Assembly (NCBI GenBank): GCA_001970955.1
Contig: MPUH01001086.1
Coordinates: 1-24,430, forward strand
DNA from: Stentor coeruleus
Lineage: Eukaryota > Ciliophora > Heterotrichea > Heterotrichida > Stentoridae
Reading direction: 5' to 3'
DNA: 24,430 nucleotides
Shown here piece after piece: positions 8,877 to 18,245 of this stretch (positions are counted from its first letter, which is position 1; the number at the start of each line of letters is the position of its first letter). The position numbers and the translations under genes were made by a program. Under the pieces are notes generated by a model that was given only the letters and a program-made list of their open reading frames with translations, searched no databases and was not told where the DNA came from.

Positions 8877-9767
8877 CTAATTAATCACTTCATTAAAAGT
8901 ACTAAACAAATCTGTGGACTTATGCTGAATCAGTTTGTGTTTTGAAGAAAATAAATTTTTAATATACAAACTAACAGATTCATTGTATCCATAAGCTATA
9001 GCATTAAGAAAGCCATACAAACTAAATGATGTATAAGCTGAAAGGGCTAGATAAAAATATCCACATTCTTTAGCATGTGCTTGAAGAACTCTTAATATCG
9101 TTAAAGGTATAAAAGCTACAAGTATTAATGCAGGATAAGCAACCATCCTCCCAAGAAAAAGTTTATCATCTTCAATAAGATCTGGATGTTTTTTTATATA
9201 ATAGTAGATTTTTATATAACATCCTAGAATAAGAAAGATAGAAATCCATCGAGGTACAAAGTCTATTATATAAATCCAAACTTGTGCATCACCTTCAACT
9301 TTTAATGTGCACCATGTATAAACATTCCCATAACTTTGAGTAATAAGTGGTAAAGAACATAGTCCTGGGGCAAAAACAAAGCTTAGTAAAATCCAATATT
9401 TATGATATTTTTCAACATCTTGAACCTTGTAAACTACAACTTGGACTAGGGATACAGATATTGCTAAGACCCAGATTAAATTACTTAAACTGAATGAAAC
9501 TAAGAAAAAACCTTGAGTACTACAGAAATAATCTAGTAATTCCCCTTTGTAACTAGGGATTATTATGGCTAAGGATTTCACCAAGTCACAAAATGCTAAA
9601 TAAGCTACAAGTTTAAATGCGTATACCCTTAGCTCTTTGGCTATAAAATAAATAAGTAAAGTAAATATGCAGCCAATAAGACTTAGGATTGCACAAATTG
9701 CTGTTACTATATACAACAGTTCTATATTCCCATCGTTTTGACATACCATCTGTATAATTATTACCAT
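8877..9767 (-). CDS. Seven-transmembrane receptor, cAMP-receptor-like
   Basis: A 296-aa protein with seven hydrophobic helices: TM1 about residues 16-44, TM2 50-71, TM3 83-113, TM4 123-143, TM5 165-192, TM6 205-228, TM7 235-262. A Cys at the start of TM3 (FCSTQG) and a Cys in the second extracellular loop (TWCTL) can form the usual disulfide. TM7 ends in NAIAYGYN, in the place of NPxxY. The compact N-terminus and short loops fit the slime-mould cAMP receptor-like (class E) family found in protists; ligand and G-protein are unknown. The gene diverges from the axonemal gene at 9916. The start is uncertain: the five codons after ATG match a 15-nt intron (9750-9764), giving either MVIIIQMVCQ or MMVCQ. 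Stop TAG. Confidence 0.85.
   Translation of the reverse strand: MVIIIQMVCQNDGNIELLYIVTAICAILSLIGCIFTLLIYFIAKELRVYAFKLVAYLAFCDLVKSLAIIIPSYKGELLDYFCSTQGFFLVSFSLSNLIWVLAISVSLVQVVVYKVQDVEKYHKYWILLSFVFAPGLCSLPLITQSYGNVYTWCTLKVEGDAQVWIYIIDFVPRWISIFLILGCYIKIYYYIKKHPDLIEDDKLFLGRMVAYPALILVAFIPLTILRVLQAHAKECGYFYLALSAYTSFSLYGFLNAIAYGYNESVSLYIKNLFSSKHKLIQHKSTDLFSTFNEVIN
9750..9764 (-). other. Possible 15-nt intron directly after the start codon
   Basis: GTAATAATTATACAG follows the ATG at 9767-9765 and has the length and GTA...AG ends of the other introns in this window. It is in frame and has no stop, so both spliced and unspliced forms encode the receptor. Unproven. Confidence 0.35.
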
Positions 9768-9915
9768 ATCCTTCAGTCATATTCATTTAAAAACTCGTCT
9801 AAAACTCAATATCAACTAATCTTAAAAATTAACCTGAATTGTCAATCTTTTCTATATAAAATCCACATTTTATATGAAAAACTAAGAAATTCTTATAATA
9901 ATAACTTAAACAGTT

Positions 9916-10836
9916 ATGAGTTATAGGGCATACAACAATAAAACTCTTGTGCAAAATTGGTATGAAGACCGTCTTGCACCACCTCAAGTAAGTAAACTTT
10001 ACCCATCTGAGATGACTGTAAGAGAAAAAGAAGACTCAATCTCTTGTTTAACTTCTGCAGGTGTACCAAAAGCTCTTAATACACTTAAAAGGCAACAGAA
10101 ATGGAATACTACAGGAGTTATCCCAGATGATGGGTTTAGAGAAATGTATACAGTCAATAAAACCGAAATCCCTGACCCACAAAAAACTAAAGAAGAAGTA
10201 TCAAAGCCCCCTGTTTTATATGATACTATGGGTAAAACTCAGCAGATAATGCAAAAATCTAACATCGTATCTTTAACTCATATTGAGTAATTTTTATATA
10301 GACGAGAAACTATTGGCCCAAAAAGTGGTTTTGGAGCTGTGTTGCCAAAACATCCTGATACATGGGATAAAAGATATTTTGAAACTACTTATAATAGTGT
10401 ACATGGAGAACCTGGGTCAAAAACAAAACCTACAGTTCCTGAGCATTCGAATTTTGTCACGACAAATCAAACTTTTTATAACACTGGCAAAGAACTTGTG
10501 GGAAACTCTGCAGGGATTTCTTATAAGCCCGGGTTTCTTGACAGTTTAAAAGAAAAATCAGATTTATTGTGTGCTGAAAAATTAAGAACTAGTGAAGACC
10601 CTCAGCATAATACTGTGATACAAAGGACATGGCTACCTACTCAAGATCCTGGGGTTAAAGCAAGAATGTCTGGAAATAAAATTGAAATGCCTAAAGTGGA
10701 TAATGAAAACTCTTTACCTTTAGGAACAGGGCAATATTTTGTACAAGAAAAAAAGGATGAACCTGGAGCTTATAGAAGAGTAAGAAGTGATGTGACAACA
10801 GCACCTGTTGAACATGTTCGTATGGCTTTAAGATAG
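9916..10836 (+). CDS. Probable axonemal (microtubule-associated) protein, two exons
   Basis: Exons 9916-10286 and 10302-10836 encode 301 aa. The 15-nt intron between them contains an in-frame TAA, so without it the protein would end after THIE; spliced, it continues ERETIGPKSGFG. The sequence is rich in Pro, Gly, Asn and Tyr with few hydrophobic runs. It has short motifs (NWYEDRLAPP, PDTWDKRYFETTYNS, THIERETIGPKSG, GISYKPGF) typical of conserved ciliary microtubule inner proteins of the CFAP type. A ciliate with heavy ciliature would express many of these. The exact family is not assigned; CFAP95/CFAP107-like was considered. No signal peptide or membrane segment. Confidence 0.8.
10287..10301 (+). 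other. 15-nt intron
   Basis: GTAATTTTTATATAG interrupts the axonemal gene after codon phase 2. Removing it converts ATT GAG TAA into ATT GAA CGA and restores 177 codons of open frame. Retention would give an immediate TAA. Confidence 0.9.
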
Positions 10837-10931
10837 ATTAAATATTCATATTATTATTTTCTTGTATAAAAATATAATTTTTATATTTTTTGAGAGTTTT
10901 TGAATAATAAGGATTTTTGGGTTATAAAATA

Positions 10932-11243
10932 AGGTTAAAATCGGGACTTAGTAGTAAAGAATAAGAATCATACAGGTAGAGCGCTTACTCATCAAGGGAA
11001 ATCGCTTTTTGGAGGAATTTAAAGGGATAGTGGTAAGTGCTTTTTTGAGATAAGAGAGACAAAGAAACCCTACTTGCGATTATAGAGAAACGTATAAATT
11101 CTGGATCAATTATAATTAGTGACTACTGATTTTAAGTCATGTTGAAGATATATGTGTAACGTAGCTAAAATTTTAATTTTTAGGTTAAAATAAATTTTAG
11201 TGTGAGGTGGACTTAGTTTGGCTACTAAGTCTGATTTTAACCT
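10932..11243 (+). pseudogene. IS1595/ISXO2-like (Merlin-type) transposase relic bounded by inverted repeats
   Basis: In shifting plus-strand frames this stretch follows the DDE core of ISXO2/IS1595-like transposases. VKIG at 10934 lies at the first-Asp motif (VEIDE in the family). Then come HTGRALTHQGK, LFGGI-stop-RDSGKCFF (about 11006-11050), LLAIIEKRI and GSIIISDY at 11058-11126, followed by TGA where the family has Trp (SDxW). A poorer match to the VNH...F region follows. The first aspartate, several frames and the Trp are lost, so it is dead. The first 23 bases (10932-10954) recur as a near-perfect inverted copy at 11222-11243. Both outer sides carry AAAATA (10926-10931, 11244-11249). Whether those are true terminal repeats is open. 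Confidence 0.6.
11182..11243. repeat. Hairpin-forming inverted repeat
   Basis: AGGTTAAAAT at 11182-11191 pairs with ATTTTAACCT at 11234-11243, and an inner GACTTAGT pairs with ACTAAGTC across a short loop. The right arm also pairs with 10932-10954, so three copies of one short motif surround the transposase relic. Confidence 0.8.
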
Positions 11244-11249
11244 AAAATA

Positions 11250-12026
11250 GATGGATTTGGATTGATTTTTTATTTTAATATCTTTGATTTTTTTATATAT
11301 TGTAAAGATGCTGAGGATATTTAAAGGTTGATTTCAAATATGTTGTAAGTTTGTAAGATGACTATAAGGATGAGATTGAGCATGATAAAGTTGTAATTTT
11401 AGTAAAAATTATAAGGGCTATACTACTGGGAAATTATTGTTATTGGAAAAATTATAAAGGATTAGATGTCAGTCTTCTTCAGTAGAATTCTTTAAAAGAA
11501 TAATTATGTCCATGCTAAAATTTATAGTTTATGTACTGGCATATTATTTTACCTGAATCAGCTCGAAAAACAAATTCACCCAAAGCATTACATATAAATA
11601 AAAATACTAAAATTATCAAAAAATAACATTTATATCTAGAAGCGAATATCTTATAATTATCACTAGGGTCAATAAACACAAAAATGACAAAGTAATAAGC
11701 GCTCTATAATTAAAACCTCTTGTTTAAATTTACTCTATATCTACTACATCAACTATTTTGTATACAATATCAAACTACCCTTCTTCTAAACTGAATATAA
11801 ACAATATACTTATACCATTAACAACATTTTCATAATTAAACTACAACAATTTCAATAATACCCAGCTGAAAATCATTCTACAATTAAATTGTAAATTCTC
11901 ACAAAATACAGTTTCTCACAAGTAAAAAAACTAAAAATACATACTAACTATTATAATCTGCATTATAAATATTTTTTTAATAAGAAAAATCATCTTAAAT
12001 TCTCATTTTCCATATCATCCCAATTT
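11250..12026. other. Intergenic region with a possible decayed coding fragment
   Basis: From about 11310 to 11640 a plus-strand frame reads protein-like segments (DDYKDEIEHDKVVILVKII, LLGNYCYWKNYKGLDVSLL) broken by TAA/TAG codons. I cannot name the family. The remainder to 12026 is plain AT-rich DNA. Confidence 0.3.
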
Positions 12027-13329
12027 TTAAAACTTTTTGAATCTTAATATTTTCCCATTCAGAGCTTTTGGGGTTTTCATTTTCATATTAACTCTTACAA
12101 TTCCTTCAAAATTAGTCATTGTCTTAGGTCTTTCACTCGATCTCCTACTAAGTTTCGTTTTTTTAATCGACGGTGTTAAACTAGATGGCCTATCTTTTAT
12201 ATTTGGTAATTTATCATCCCTATTATCACTCAAATTAATATCCTCTTCAGGCTATGTAACCTTTACAATTTCATCCATAGTAAACTTAAATCTCTTACTA
12301 TAACAATCCTTGAAATACATAAGCAAAGAGCATTGTTCAGGAAAAAATGCTCCCATTAACACAATAGCTTTTTTATGTAATTTTTCAGCTTCTTCAGGTT
12401 CAATCATTAAAAACTGTAATTCAGTAGAAGCACAAAACATACTTACTGCAAAAATACATATTTTCATAAGTAAATAATCTTTTGTAAACTCTGTCTGAAT
12501 ACCAATTGAGTCTTTTAAATCTTCTACTTCTAAAATTTGTAAAAAAATCAAATCTGCTAATGAAATACTATAAACCCATTGTGGGAATTCTTTTACTCCA
12601 AGTACCGATGGGAGTTTAGATAAACTTTTAATAGTCCCTGTTTTTAAAAACTGTTTTAAAGATTTTAATGTTGGACTAGCTAATGAGATTATAGACATAA
12701 TAGCTGTAGTCCCACTTGGAACTAATTTTCCAGCTTTTTTTGTTTTATTCACAGAAACTGTATATGCAGATGCTGCTCTTAATGTATTTTTTATCATTAT
12801 TGTTGCTGAATTTATAGCTTTACGCCCATTGACCAAAGCTTTTTTATGTTCTTGGATTTGTGAAAAAAGTGCACAGCATTGGATATAAGTTTTAGTTAGA
12901 TATGATACGTTTTTTATTTTGTAATGAATTTCAGTTAGGTTTGGGTTAAGAACTTTATAGGTTGTTGCATTGTATATACATGCTTCGATATATGATATAG
13001 ATTTTGAATAGTCTCCGGATTTTTGATAACATAAAGCTAGATTATGTAAAGTTGNAATAGTCTCCGGATTTTTGATAACATAAAGCTAGATTATGTAAAG
13101 TTGTAAGAACGATATCATGTTGGATTTCGCCACCTTGTGTAAGAATAGCTTCTAATAATTGTTCTGATTTTTTCAAAATAGTAATCCCAGCTTTGAAATC
13201 GCTTTTAGTAATTTTTTCTATACAGTTTATGTGCAATGCATAAAGAATTTGGTATATTTCTTTTTCGGGAATTTCATCTTCTTCAACATTTTCCTGTATT
13301 TTTGAATTAGAAAGTTTCGTAAAATCCAT
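12027..13329 (-). CDS. TPR-like helical repeat protein, two exons, with an assembly duplication
   Basis: The gene starts with ATG at 13329 and ends at TAA near 12027. It is rejoined by a 15-nt intron (12252-12266) and by collapsing a duplicated 48-bp block around the N at 13055. The repaired protein is 412 aa and open throughout. Residues from about 25 to 110 look like tetratricopeptide-type helix pairs (ALHINCIEKITKSDFKAGI, LHNLALCYQKSGDYSKSI). More helices follow to about 335. A basic Ser/Lys-rich tail (KKTKLSRRSSERPK) lies after the intron. No catalytic motif or membrane segment is seen. It probably acts as a scaffold; partner unknown. The MYB gene lies 94 bp upstream on the same strand. 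Confidence 0.8.
12252..12266 (-). other. 15-nt intron
   Basis: GTAAAGGTTACATAG, phase 0, in the TPR-like gene. Retention gives an in-frame TAG; removal joins DEI to PEEDINLSDN and extends the protein by a basic tail. Confidence 0.85.
13007..13103. repeat. 48-bp direct duplicate flanking a single N
   Basis: 13007-13054 and 13056-13103 are identical, separated by one N at 13055. With the N and one copy removed (49 bases) the TPR-like reading frame is continuous, which argues that the duplication is an assembly artefact. Confidence 0.95.
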
Positions 13330-13423
13330 AGTTTAAATATGATTAGATAAATTGTTTATATAATATTCAATGTAGTTGATAAAATTTTTTTTTAGAAGAA
13401 TTTATACAGTGTAAAGAATTTAG

Positions 13424-13837
13424 TTATTGAGATATTTTTATGTATTTTATTAGTTTGTCTTCAGGATAAGTTTCATCATTTTTTATGATATTTCCTGAAT
13501 CTAATACTTCAATTGGTACGGTGCAGGAGTACATTTTCTGAAGCTCGAACATGAATTTTAAATAAGCATTACAGCTTAAAGTACGGAGAAATATCAAGTA
13601 AGCTTCTTTTGATAAATCAGTATTATCGTTGGACTGCTTATTTTTCTTATCAAACTTTTGGAAATACTTTTGTGCATGAGAACGGATTTGATTACTTGAT
13701 CGTGTACCTACACACTTATAAATCTTTTTCCAGTTTTTTCCATACATTTGGATACCTTGTATGAATCTATAGTGTTCTTCTTTTGACCAGTGGCCTCTCT
13801 TCGTTGGTTTATCAGTATCAGAGAAATTTTCACTCAT
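13424..13837 (-). CDS. SHAQKYF-class single-repeat MYB transcription factor
   Basis: A 137-aa protein with one SANT/MYB repeat at residues about 14-62: RGHWSKEEHYRFIQGIQMYG, then KNWKKI, VGTRS and SHAQKYF. The Trp residues at 17 and 36 are the first two core aromatic positions; the third is replaced in the SHAQKYF signature, as in the plant and protist CCA1/DIVARICATA-like class. Such proteins bind DNA as sequence-specific regulators in the nucleus. The remaining C-terminal ~70 residues have no recognised domain. A basic patch (KKFDKKNKQ region) follows the repeat. The upstream region contains a 21-bp tandem repeat. Target genes unknown. Confidence 0.9.
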   Translation of the reverse strand: MSENFSDTDKPTKRGHWSKEEHYRFIQGIQMYGKNWKKIYKCVGTRSSNQIRSHAQKYFQKFDKKNKQSNDNTDLSKEAYLIFLRTLSCNAYLKFMFELQKMYSCTVPIEVLDSGNIIKNDETYPEDKLIKYIKISQ

Positions 13838-13866
13838 TATCTTCTAGAATATATTATATAAAGATA

Positions 13867-13908
13867 GTAAAAAATGAACATGGATATGTAAAAAATGAAC
13901 ATGGATAT
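13867..13908. repeat. Two 21-bp tandem copies upstream of the MYB gene
   Basis: 13867-13887 and 13888-13908 are identical 21-bp units (GTAAAAAATGAACATGGATAT-type) directly abutting, 30-70 bp upstream of the MYB start on the minus strand. They could be promoter-proximal or a local slippage product. Confidence 0.85.
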
Positions 13909-14109
13909 AGCAAAATGTGTATTTTGTATACTTTTTATTTGAAATATTTACGAATGTTATAGGAAAACACATTGGATAAGAGTAAGAAATTTTTATAGTA
14001 TCATAAAAGATAGGATAAGAGTTTTTATAAAAAATTTTAGCGTTCATAGGATTTGTGCTTTTATTAAGAGGATATTGTATTTTATGAGCTTGAAGAATCT
14101 TAGGGAATT

Positions 14110-14830
14110 TGAAACTATATTATAACTATTTTGGACTATGATCTAAAACAAATTCTTTATGGTAATGATTATTCAACTAATTTTCAACTTTTTATTTAAG
14201 AAATCTATGTACAAGTAATTAATAAAAATATTTAGTAGGAGGTAGTGATAAATCAAATATATGAATATTGTAGGCGAAAGTTTTTAAGTCTTCCAAAATT
14301 TTAGTTAATAATTTTTCTTTATTACGCATATTAAGAGGACTAAAGATATTAAGAAATATTATATCAATAAGCCTTAAGGTGATTTTATATAATTGATAAG
14401 GTCTCTTGTCTTTATTTAGTATTTTTATGTGTATTTTTGTGTTTATATTTGATACTTTTAGGATACAATTTTACATTTAGAAATCAAGGAATGCGCTTAG
14501 AAACAGGATTTATACAGGAAGTGTTATTTAAGGATTATATACGTGAAATAGATAATATTTGTCTTTATTCTTATGATGAATTTTGATGATATCGCTTATT
14601 CTTTGTTGAATATATTTCAATGCATAATTTTGAAAGTGGAAAAATATCAAGATTTTAAGCGAGAAGTCTTCAGCATATTAGATGTAATTTATTATGTTCC
14701 ATTAGTTTTATAGGATGATTTTTCCTACTTAATACAACTTTAGCTTTTATGAAGAATGATTTTTTACTTAGGCTATAAAAGAAGCAGAGATAAAAAAAGA
14801 AAGACTTTAAGGAAATAATCTTGAAGTGAG
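14110..14830 (+). pseudogene. Decayed voltage-gated cation channel domain (Cav/Nav-like)
   Basis: In shifting plus-strand frames the segment order of one channel repeat is visible. A possible S2 is NFQLFI-stop-EIYVQVI. A clear S4 voltage sensor SLLRILRGLKILRN at about 14316 has Arg/Lys every third residue. S5 is LFSIFMCIFVFIFDTF. An extracellular turn follows (GYNFTFRNQGMRLETG). The pore helix is NFDDIAYSLLNIFQC, matching the FDN...LTVFQC pattern of Ca2+/Na+ channels. S6 is IYYVPLVL, then FFLLNTTLAFMKNDF. The selectivity-filter acidic residue expected soon after FQC is not clear. At least three frameshifts and several stops show it is dead. After 14830 a Lys/Glu-rich coil-like stretch with stops may be its cytoplasmic tail. 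Confidence 0.65.
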
Positions 14831-15449
14831 ATAGCAAAATTTGTCAAACCTAAACTTCAAGACATGATGATAAGATACCTTAAAGGAAGACTGAGATTTA
14901 TAAAATCCTTTTTGATATAGAAAAAATGATTTTAAAAATATATCTATGAATACATAGAAAGATAGTATAAAAGATATGATTAATAAAGGGAAAAATATGC
15001 TTTATGAAGATGACAAAGAATCAGGATAACATTGATTTCTATATAGAAACAGAAACTATTTAAAAATCCAGCAATTGAAGCTTCGGCTAAAATCTTTTGC
15101 ACAAGGTCAGAAATCAATTTCAATAAAAGAAGTCTTGATTATGATGACCATTAAGAAAAAATATTGGCAAATTGTTGAAAATACTTTTATAGGTATAGGG
15201 ATTAGCTTTTTTTTAAACCTTAAAAAATAATTCAAAAAGTTGTAGAAAAAAAACCTTATCATCGAAGTAAAATCCTTTCGAATATAAAACATTATTTACT
15301 TATATATTTATTATACAAATGATCCTTAAACTATTAGCTAAATATATGAATCACTTTTGTGATTATAGCCTTTGGTTCGGATATTATCTTCTAAAACTCT
15401 TATTTTGTACCTTACAACCATTTAATATTCAACATTTTTCAAACTTTTC
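14831..15449. other. Spacer with a degraded coil-like stretch, 3' side of TERT
   Basis: From 14831 to about 15060 plus-strand frames read Lys/Gln/Asn-rich coil-like peptide broken by many TAA/TAG/TGA codons, possibly the tail of the channel relic. From there to the TERT stop I see nothing. Confidence 0.35.
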
Positions 15450-18245
15450 TCAAAAATTACCTAAATACTTTTTAAGTTTCCTACTAACCGAATGCAGTTC
15501 CGTACCTTTAAAAACCCTTACAAACTCTTTCAAAGAAATTTCCACAAACTCATTTACCCTCAAAAGTCTAGCAGAAAATTTTATTACATTAACAATAATC
15601 CGACTAATTGCACAAGCTGAATGTCTACATTTATAAACTTTCCTAACAGCTTTTAATAAAGCCAAAAATCTACACGCCTGTAAATTCATAAGTTTTTCAA
15701 GTGCTTGATTAATATCTTCATCATAATCAGAAGCTCTAAACCTTAAAAGATTAATTGTAATATTAATCATTTTAATCAATTTACTTTTAATATCTTTAAT
15801 AGTTATAAAACTAGTAACAAAATCAAAAAGTAAATGTTTGCGGGCATCAGAACTAACATGTGGAGAAATATTCAAATTTTTACTTATATCTAATCCAACC
15901 CAGCCTTCAATATTTATATTATTTTGCCAATTTCCAGGTATATTGCTACATATTTTATTATAAGCATAACAGAAACTATGTTTATACGCTAATTTTTCCA
16001 TTTCATTAAAAACATCTTTGATTGTATTTTGATTCTCACTTAAAATCAAATAATCATCATGTAAACGGATTATCAATAAAAGTTCATTAGTCTGTTTTTC
16101 TTTTATAATAGGTAAAAGTTCTTGTTCAATACTAGAATAATAAATATTTGATAGAAAAGGTGAACATGAAAGACCTTGTGGTACTCCTCTTTGACCTTTA
16201 AAATATTTCCTATTAAAAATAACCACATTGCCTTGAATAACTTTACTGACCATTTTTATTTTGTCTGAAGTGATAAATGAAGTTCGTGACATAAGGATAT
16301 TAATTGAATTAGACCGAAAAGACAAATCCTGGAAAAACGGGAATTTCCCTTCATCAACAGCTTTTTTTTTGAATTTCATTTTAAACTGTTCATCAAATGA
16401 TCCTTGAGACTTACGAATAATCTTAGGTAACAACTGAATATATTTGTAATATGATGTTATTATAGGAGTATCTAATTTTTCTAATAATTTAATCATATTA
16501 CTGATATCTATTGAATCAAAAGCTTTTGCTATATCGCAACTCATATAAAAAAGATTTGGTCTAGATTTTGCTTCCCATAATACTTGGAAATTTCTTATTT
16601 TAGAAACTATGGTTGGATAATCTAAACATATAATTGTATTGGAAAAATGTGTAAATTCAGATGGAGATATTGAATTTTCCTGTTTGTTATTAGATGGATT
16701 TAATAAACAGCTACGGAGGATCTGAGGCAAACCTGCTAAAAGATTGTTACCTGAAAGTTTTATTGTTGGAGTTATGTTGATTTTTGATTTAAAATGCATT
16801 ATTGGCCTGAAATCTTTTACTTTTGGCTGTACTCTTAGTTTAGCAGGAGGAAAAGATACGATTTTTTCCCAAGAACTTTTTTCTTCAGACGACAAAACTT
16901 TTAAAAAATTAGTGCATTCCAACTTTTGCTTTGCATAAAATGTTACTAAGGCCCATACTGGTTTTCTATAATAATAAAGTACTGTATTATCATTTTGTTT
17001 TTCAGTTATATAAAAACACATCTGCATCACTGGAACAATAAAATCATTAAAAATAAACAAAACAATTTTCCCAACAAGGATTTGTCTTGAAGTATCTGCG
17101 ATTTCTTTAATCCATTCAAATTCACTCATTTTAAATCTACTACAAATAGCAGCACAAGATATTTTTTCCCATATTCCAAGTTTTAAAAACATCATAATAT
17201 TTTTCCCAAGTGTTTTCATATTCTGTTTTCCCCCTATTAAATCTAAAGGGATTATTTTTTTAATCAAAGTTATTATAAAAATCCCTACTTGAATCAAAGA
17301 ACAGTTGTTAGAAAAAAGCCATTCAAAAGTAAAATTTTCTTTGATGTTGTCAGAAAAGTTTTTTTTTAATTCCTTTGGTAATGGGCAATGTTTGTTTATA
17401 TGAGAGCCAATGTTTTGTCTTTGGTAATTATATGCGAATTTACCAAATAAACTAGAGAGGATATCAAGATATTTCCTTTTGCTACGAACCCCAAGGATTT
17501 TTTCAGCAATTTTTATCCCAGCTTGTCTTGGAGAAAAGTTCAACAAATGCTTCGAAGGTAGTTTAAAATTTGTTTTTATCACAGGATTATAAAGCATTCT
17601 ATCTTTATTTACAAGTGGAAGTTTACTTAAAATATCATTTGACTTTTTGAAATCTTTTATGTTTTTTTTTTGAGTTTTGACTTCTTTCATCTTTTTAGCA
17701 GTGATTAACTTTTTCCTTTTAGGCTCTTTTGTAAGAATAAACTTTGCCATGTTTATCCCAATTATCTGTATAAGTGAGTCATTATTTTTGATAAAAACAC
17801 TCAGATTTTCTCCTTTAATAATATGCATTATCAGTTCATCACCAATATATTTATGTAAACTTTCCCAGTCTGGGTTTTTTAATGCTAAAGTTATCATTGG
17901 GTTTTTAATCATTTCTGCAGATGCTCTATTACAAATATATCCCAAAGTCTGCACTGGTTCTTCAATTCTCTTAACATTCTCCATGATTTTTTTCGGCATA
18001 ATCATAGAAATTGCTGCATCTACTAAATCACTATGACTATACTGGACTTTTACAACAAAATTATTTGGGAAAACATAATTTTGATGCAAACAAATCACAG
18101 TTTCCCTTATAAACTCAGTAAAAGTTGGGGTAATTGGATAATCAGCCAAAGGTTTAATACTATTAAGTTGACCTAAATATTCTTCCATCAAATACACAGT
18201 TTTGAAATTTGTACAGGAACGTAGAAGCGAGATCAAATTTTCCAT
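15450..18245 (-). CDS. TERT: Telomerase reverse transcriptase catalytic subunit
   Basis: A 931-aa intronless protein. TERT-specific features come in order. A TEN-domain GQ-like motif lies at about 127-163 (WESLHKYIGDELIMHII, then IQIIG). The RNA-binding domain has a CP/QFP-like stretch (IIPLDLIGGKQNMKTLGKNI) and the diagnostic T motif FYITE at 411-415 followed by YYYRKPVW. Motifs 1/2 end in RPI (480-482). Motif A CDIAKAFDSI has catalytic Asp571. A long IFD insertion (~115 aa) separates it from motif B' GVPQG (687-691). Motif C RLHDDYLIL has Asp730/731. Motif E contains GWVGLD. A thumb/CTE of ~170 aa ends the protein. It extends telomeric DNA using an RNA template not present here. Length is slightly short of other ciliate TERTs. 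An in-frame TAA directly precedes the ATG. Stop TGA. Confidence 0.95.
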   Translation of the reverse strand: MENLISLLRSCTNFKTVYLMEEYLGQLNSIKPLADYPITPTFTEFIRETVICLHQNYVFPNNFVVKVQYSHSDLVDAAISMIMPKKIMENVKRIEEPVQTLGYICNRASAEMIKNPMITLALKNPDWESLHKYIGDELIMHIIKGENLSVFIKNNDSLIQIIGINMAKFILTKEPKRKKLITAKKMKEVKTQKKNIKDFKKSNDILSKLPLVNKDRMLYNPVIKTNFKLPSKHLLNFSPRQAGIKIAEKILGVRSKRKYLDILSSLFGKFAYNYQRQNIGSHINKHCPLPKELKKNFSDNIKENFTFEWLFSNNCSLIQVGIFIITLIKKIIPLDLIGGKQNMKTLGKNIMMFLKLGIWEKISCAAICSRFKMSEFEWIKEIADTSRQILVGKIVLFIFNDFIVPVMQMCFYITEKQNDNTVLYYYRKPVWALVTFYAKQKLECTNFLKVLSSEEKSSWEKIVSFPPAKLRVQPKVKDFRPIMHFKSKINITPTIKLSGNNLLAGLPQILRSCLLNPSNNKQENSISPSEFTHFSNTIICLDYPTIVSKIRNFQVLWEAKSRPNLFYMSCDIAKAFDSIDISNMIKLLEKLDTPIITSYYKYIQLLPKIIRKSQGSFDEQFKMKFKKKAVDEGKFPFFQDLSFRSNSINILMSRTSFITSDKIKMVSKVIQGNVVIFNRKYFKGQRGVPQGLSCSPFLSNIYYSSIEQELLPIIKEKQTNELLLIIRLHDDYLILSENQNTIKDVFNEMEKLAYKHSFCYAYNKICSNIPGNWQNNINIEGWVGLDISKNLNISPHVSSDARKHLLFDFVTSFITIKDIKSKLIKMINITINLLRFRASDYDEDINQALEKLMNLQACRFLALLKAVRKVYKCRHSACAISRIIVNVIKFSARLLRVNEFVEISLKEFVRVFKGTELHSVSRKLKKYLGNF

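Noticed and set aside
11150..11243. A Rho-type terminator or riboswitch from the hairpin
   Set aside because: Eukaryotic nuclear context; the arms match the transposase-relic motif instead.
15450..18245. A LINE or group II intron reverse transcriptase, suggested by the AKAFDSI motif A
   Set aside because: The TEN GQ-like motif, FYITE...YYYRKPVW T motif and long IFD are TERT-specific.
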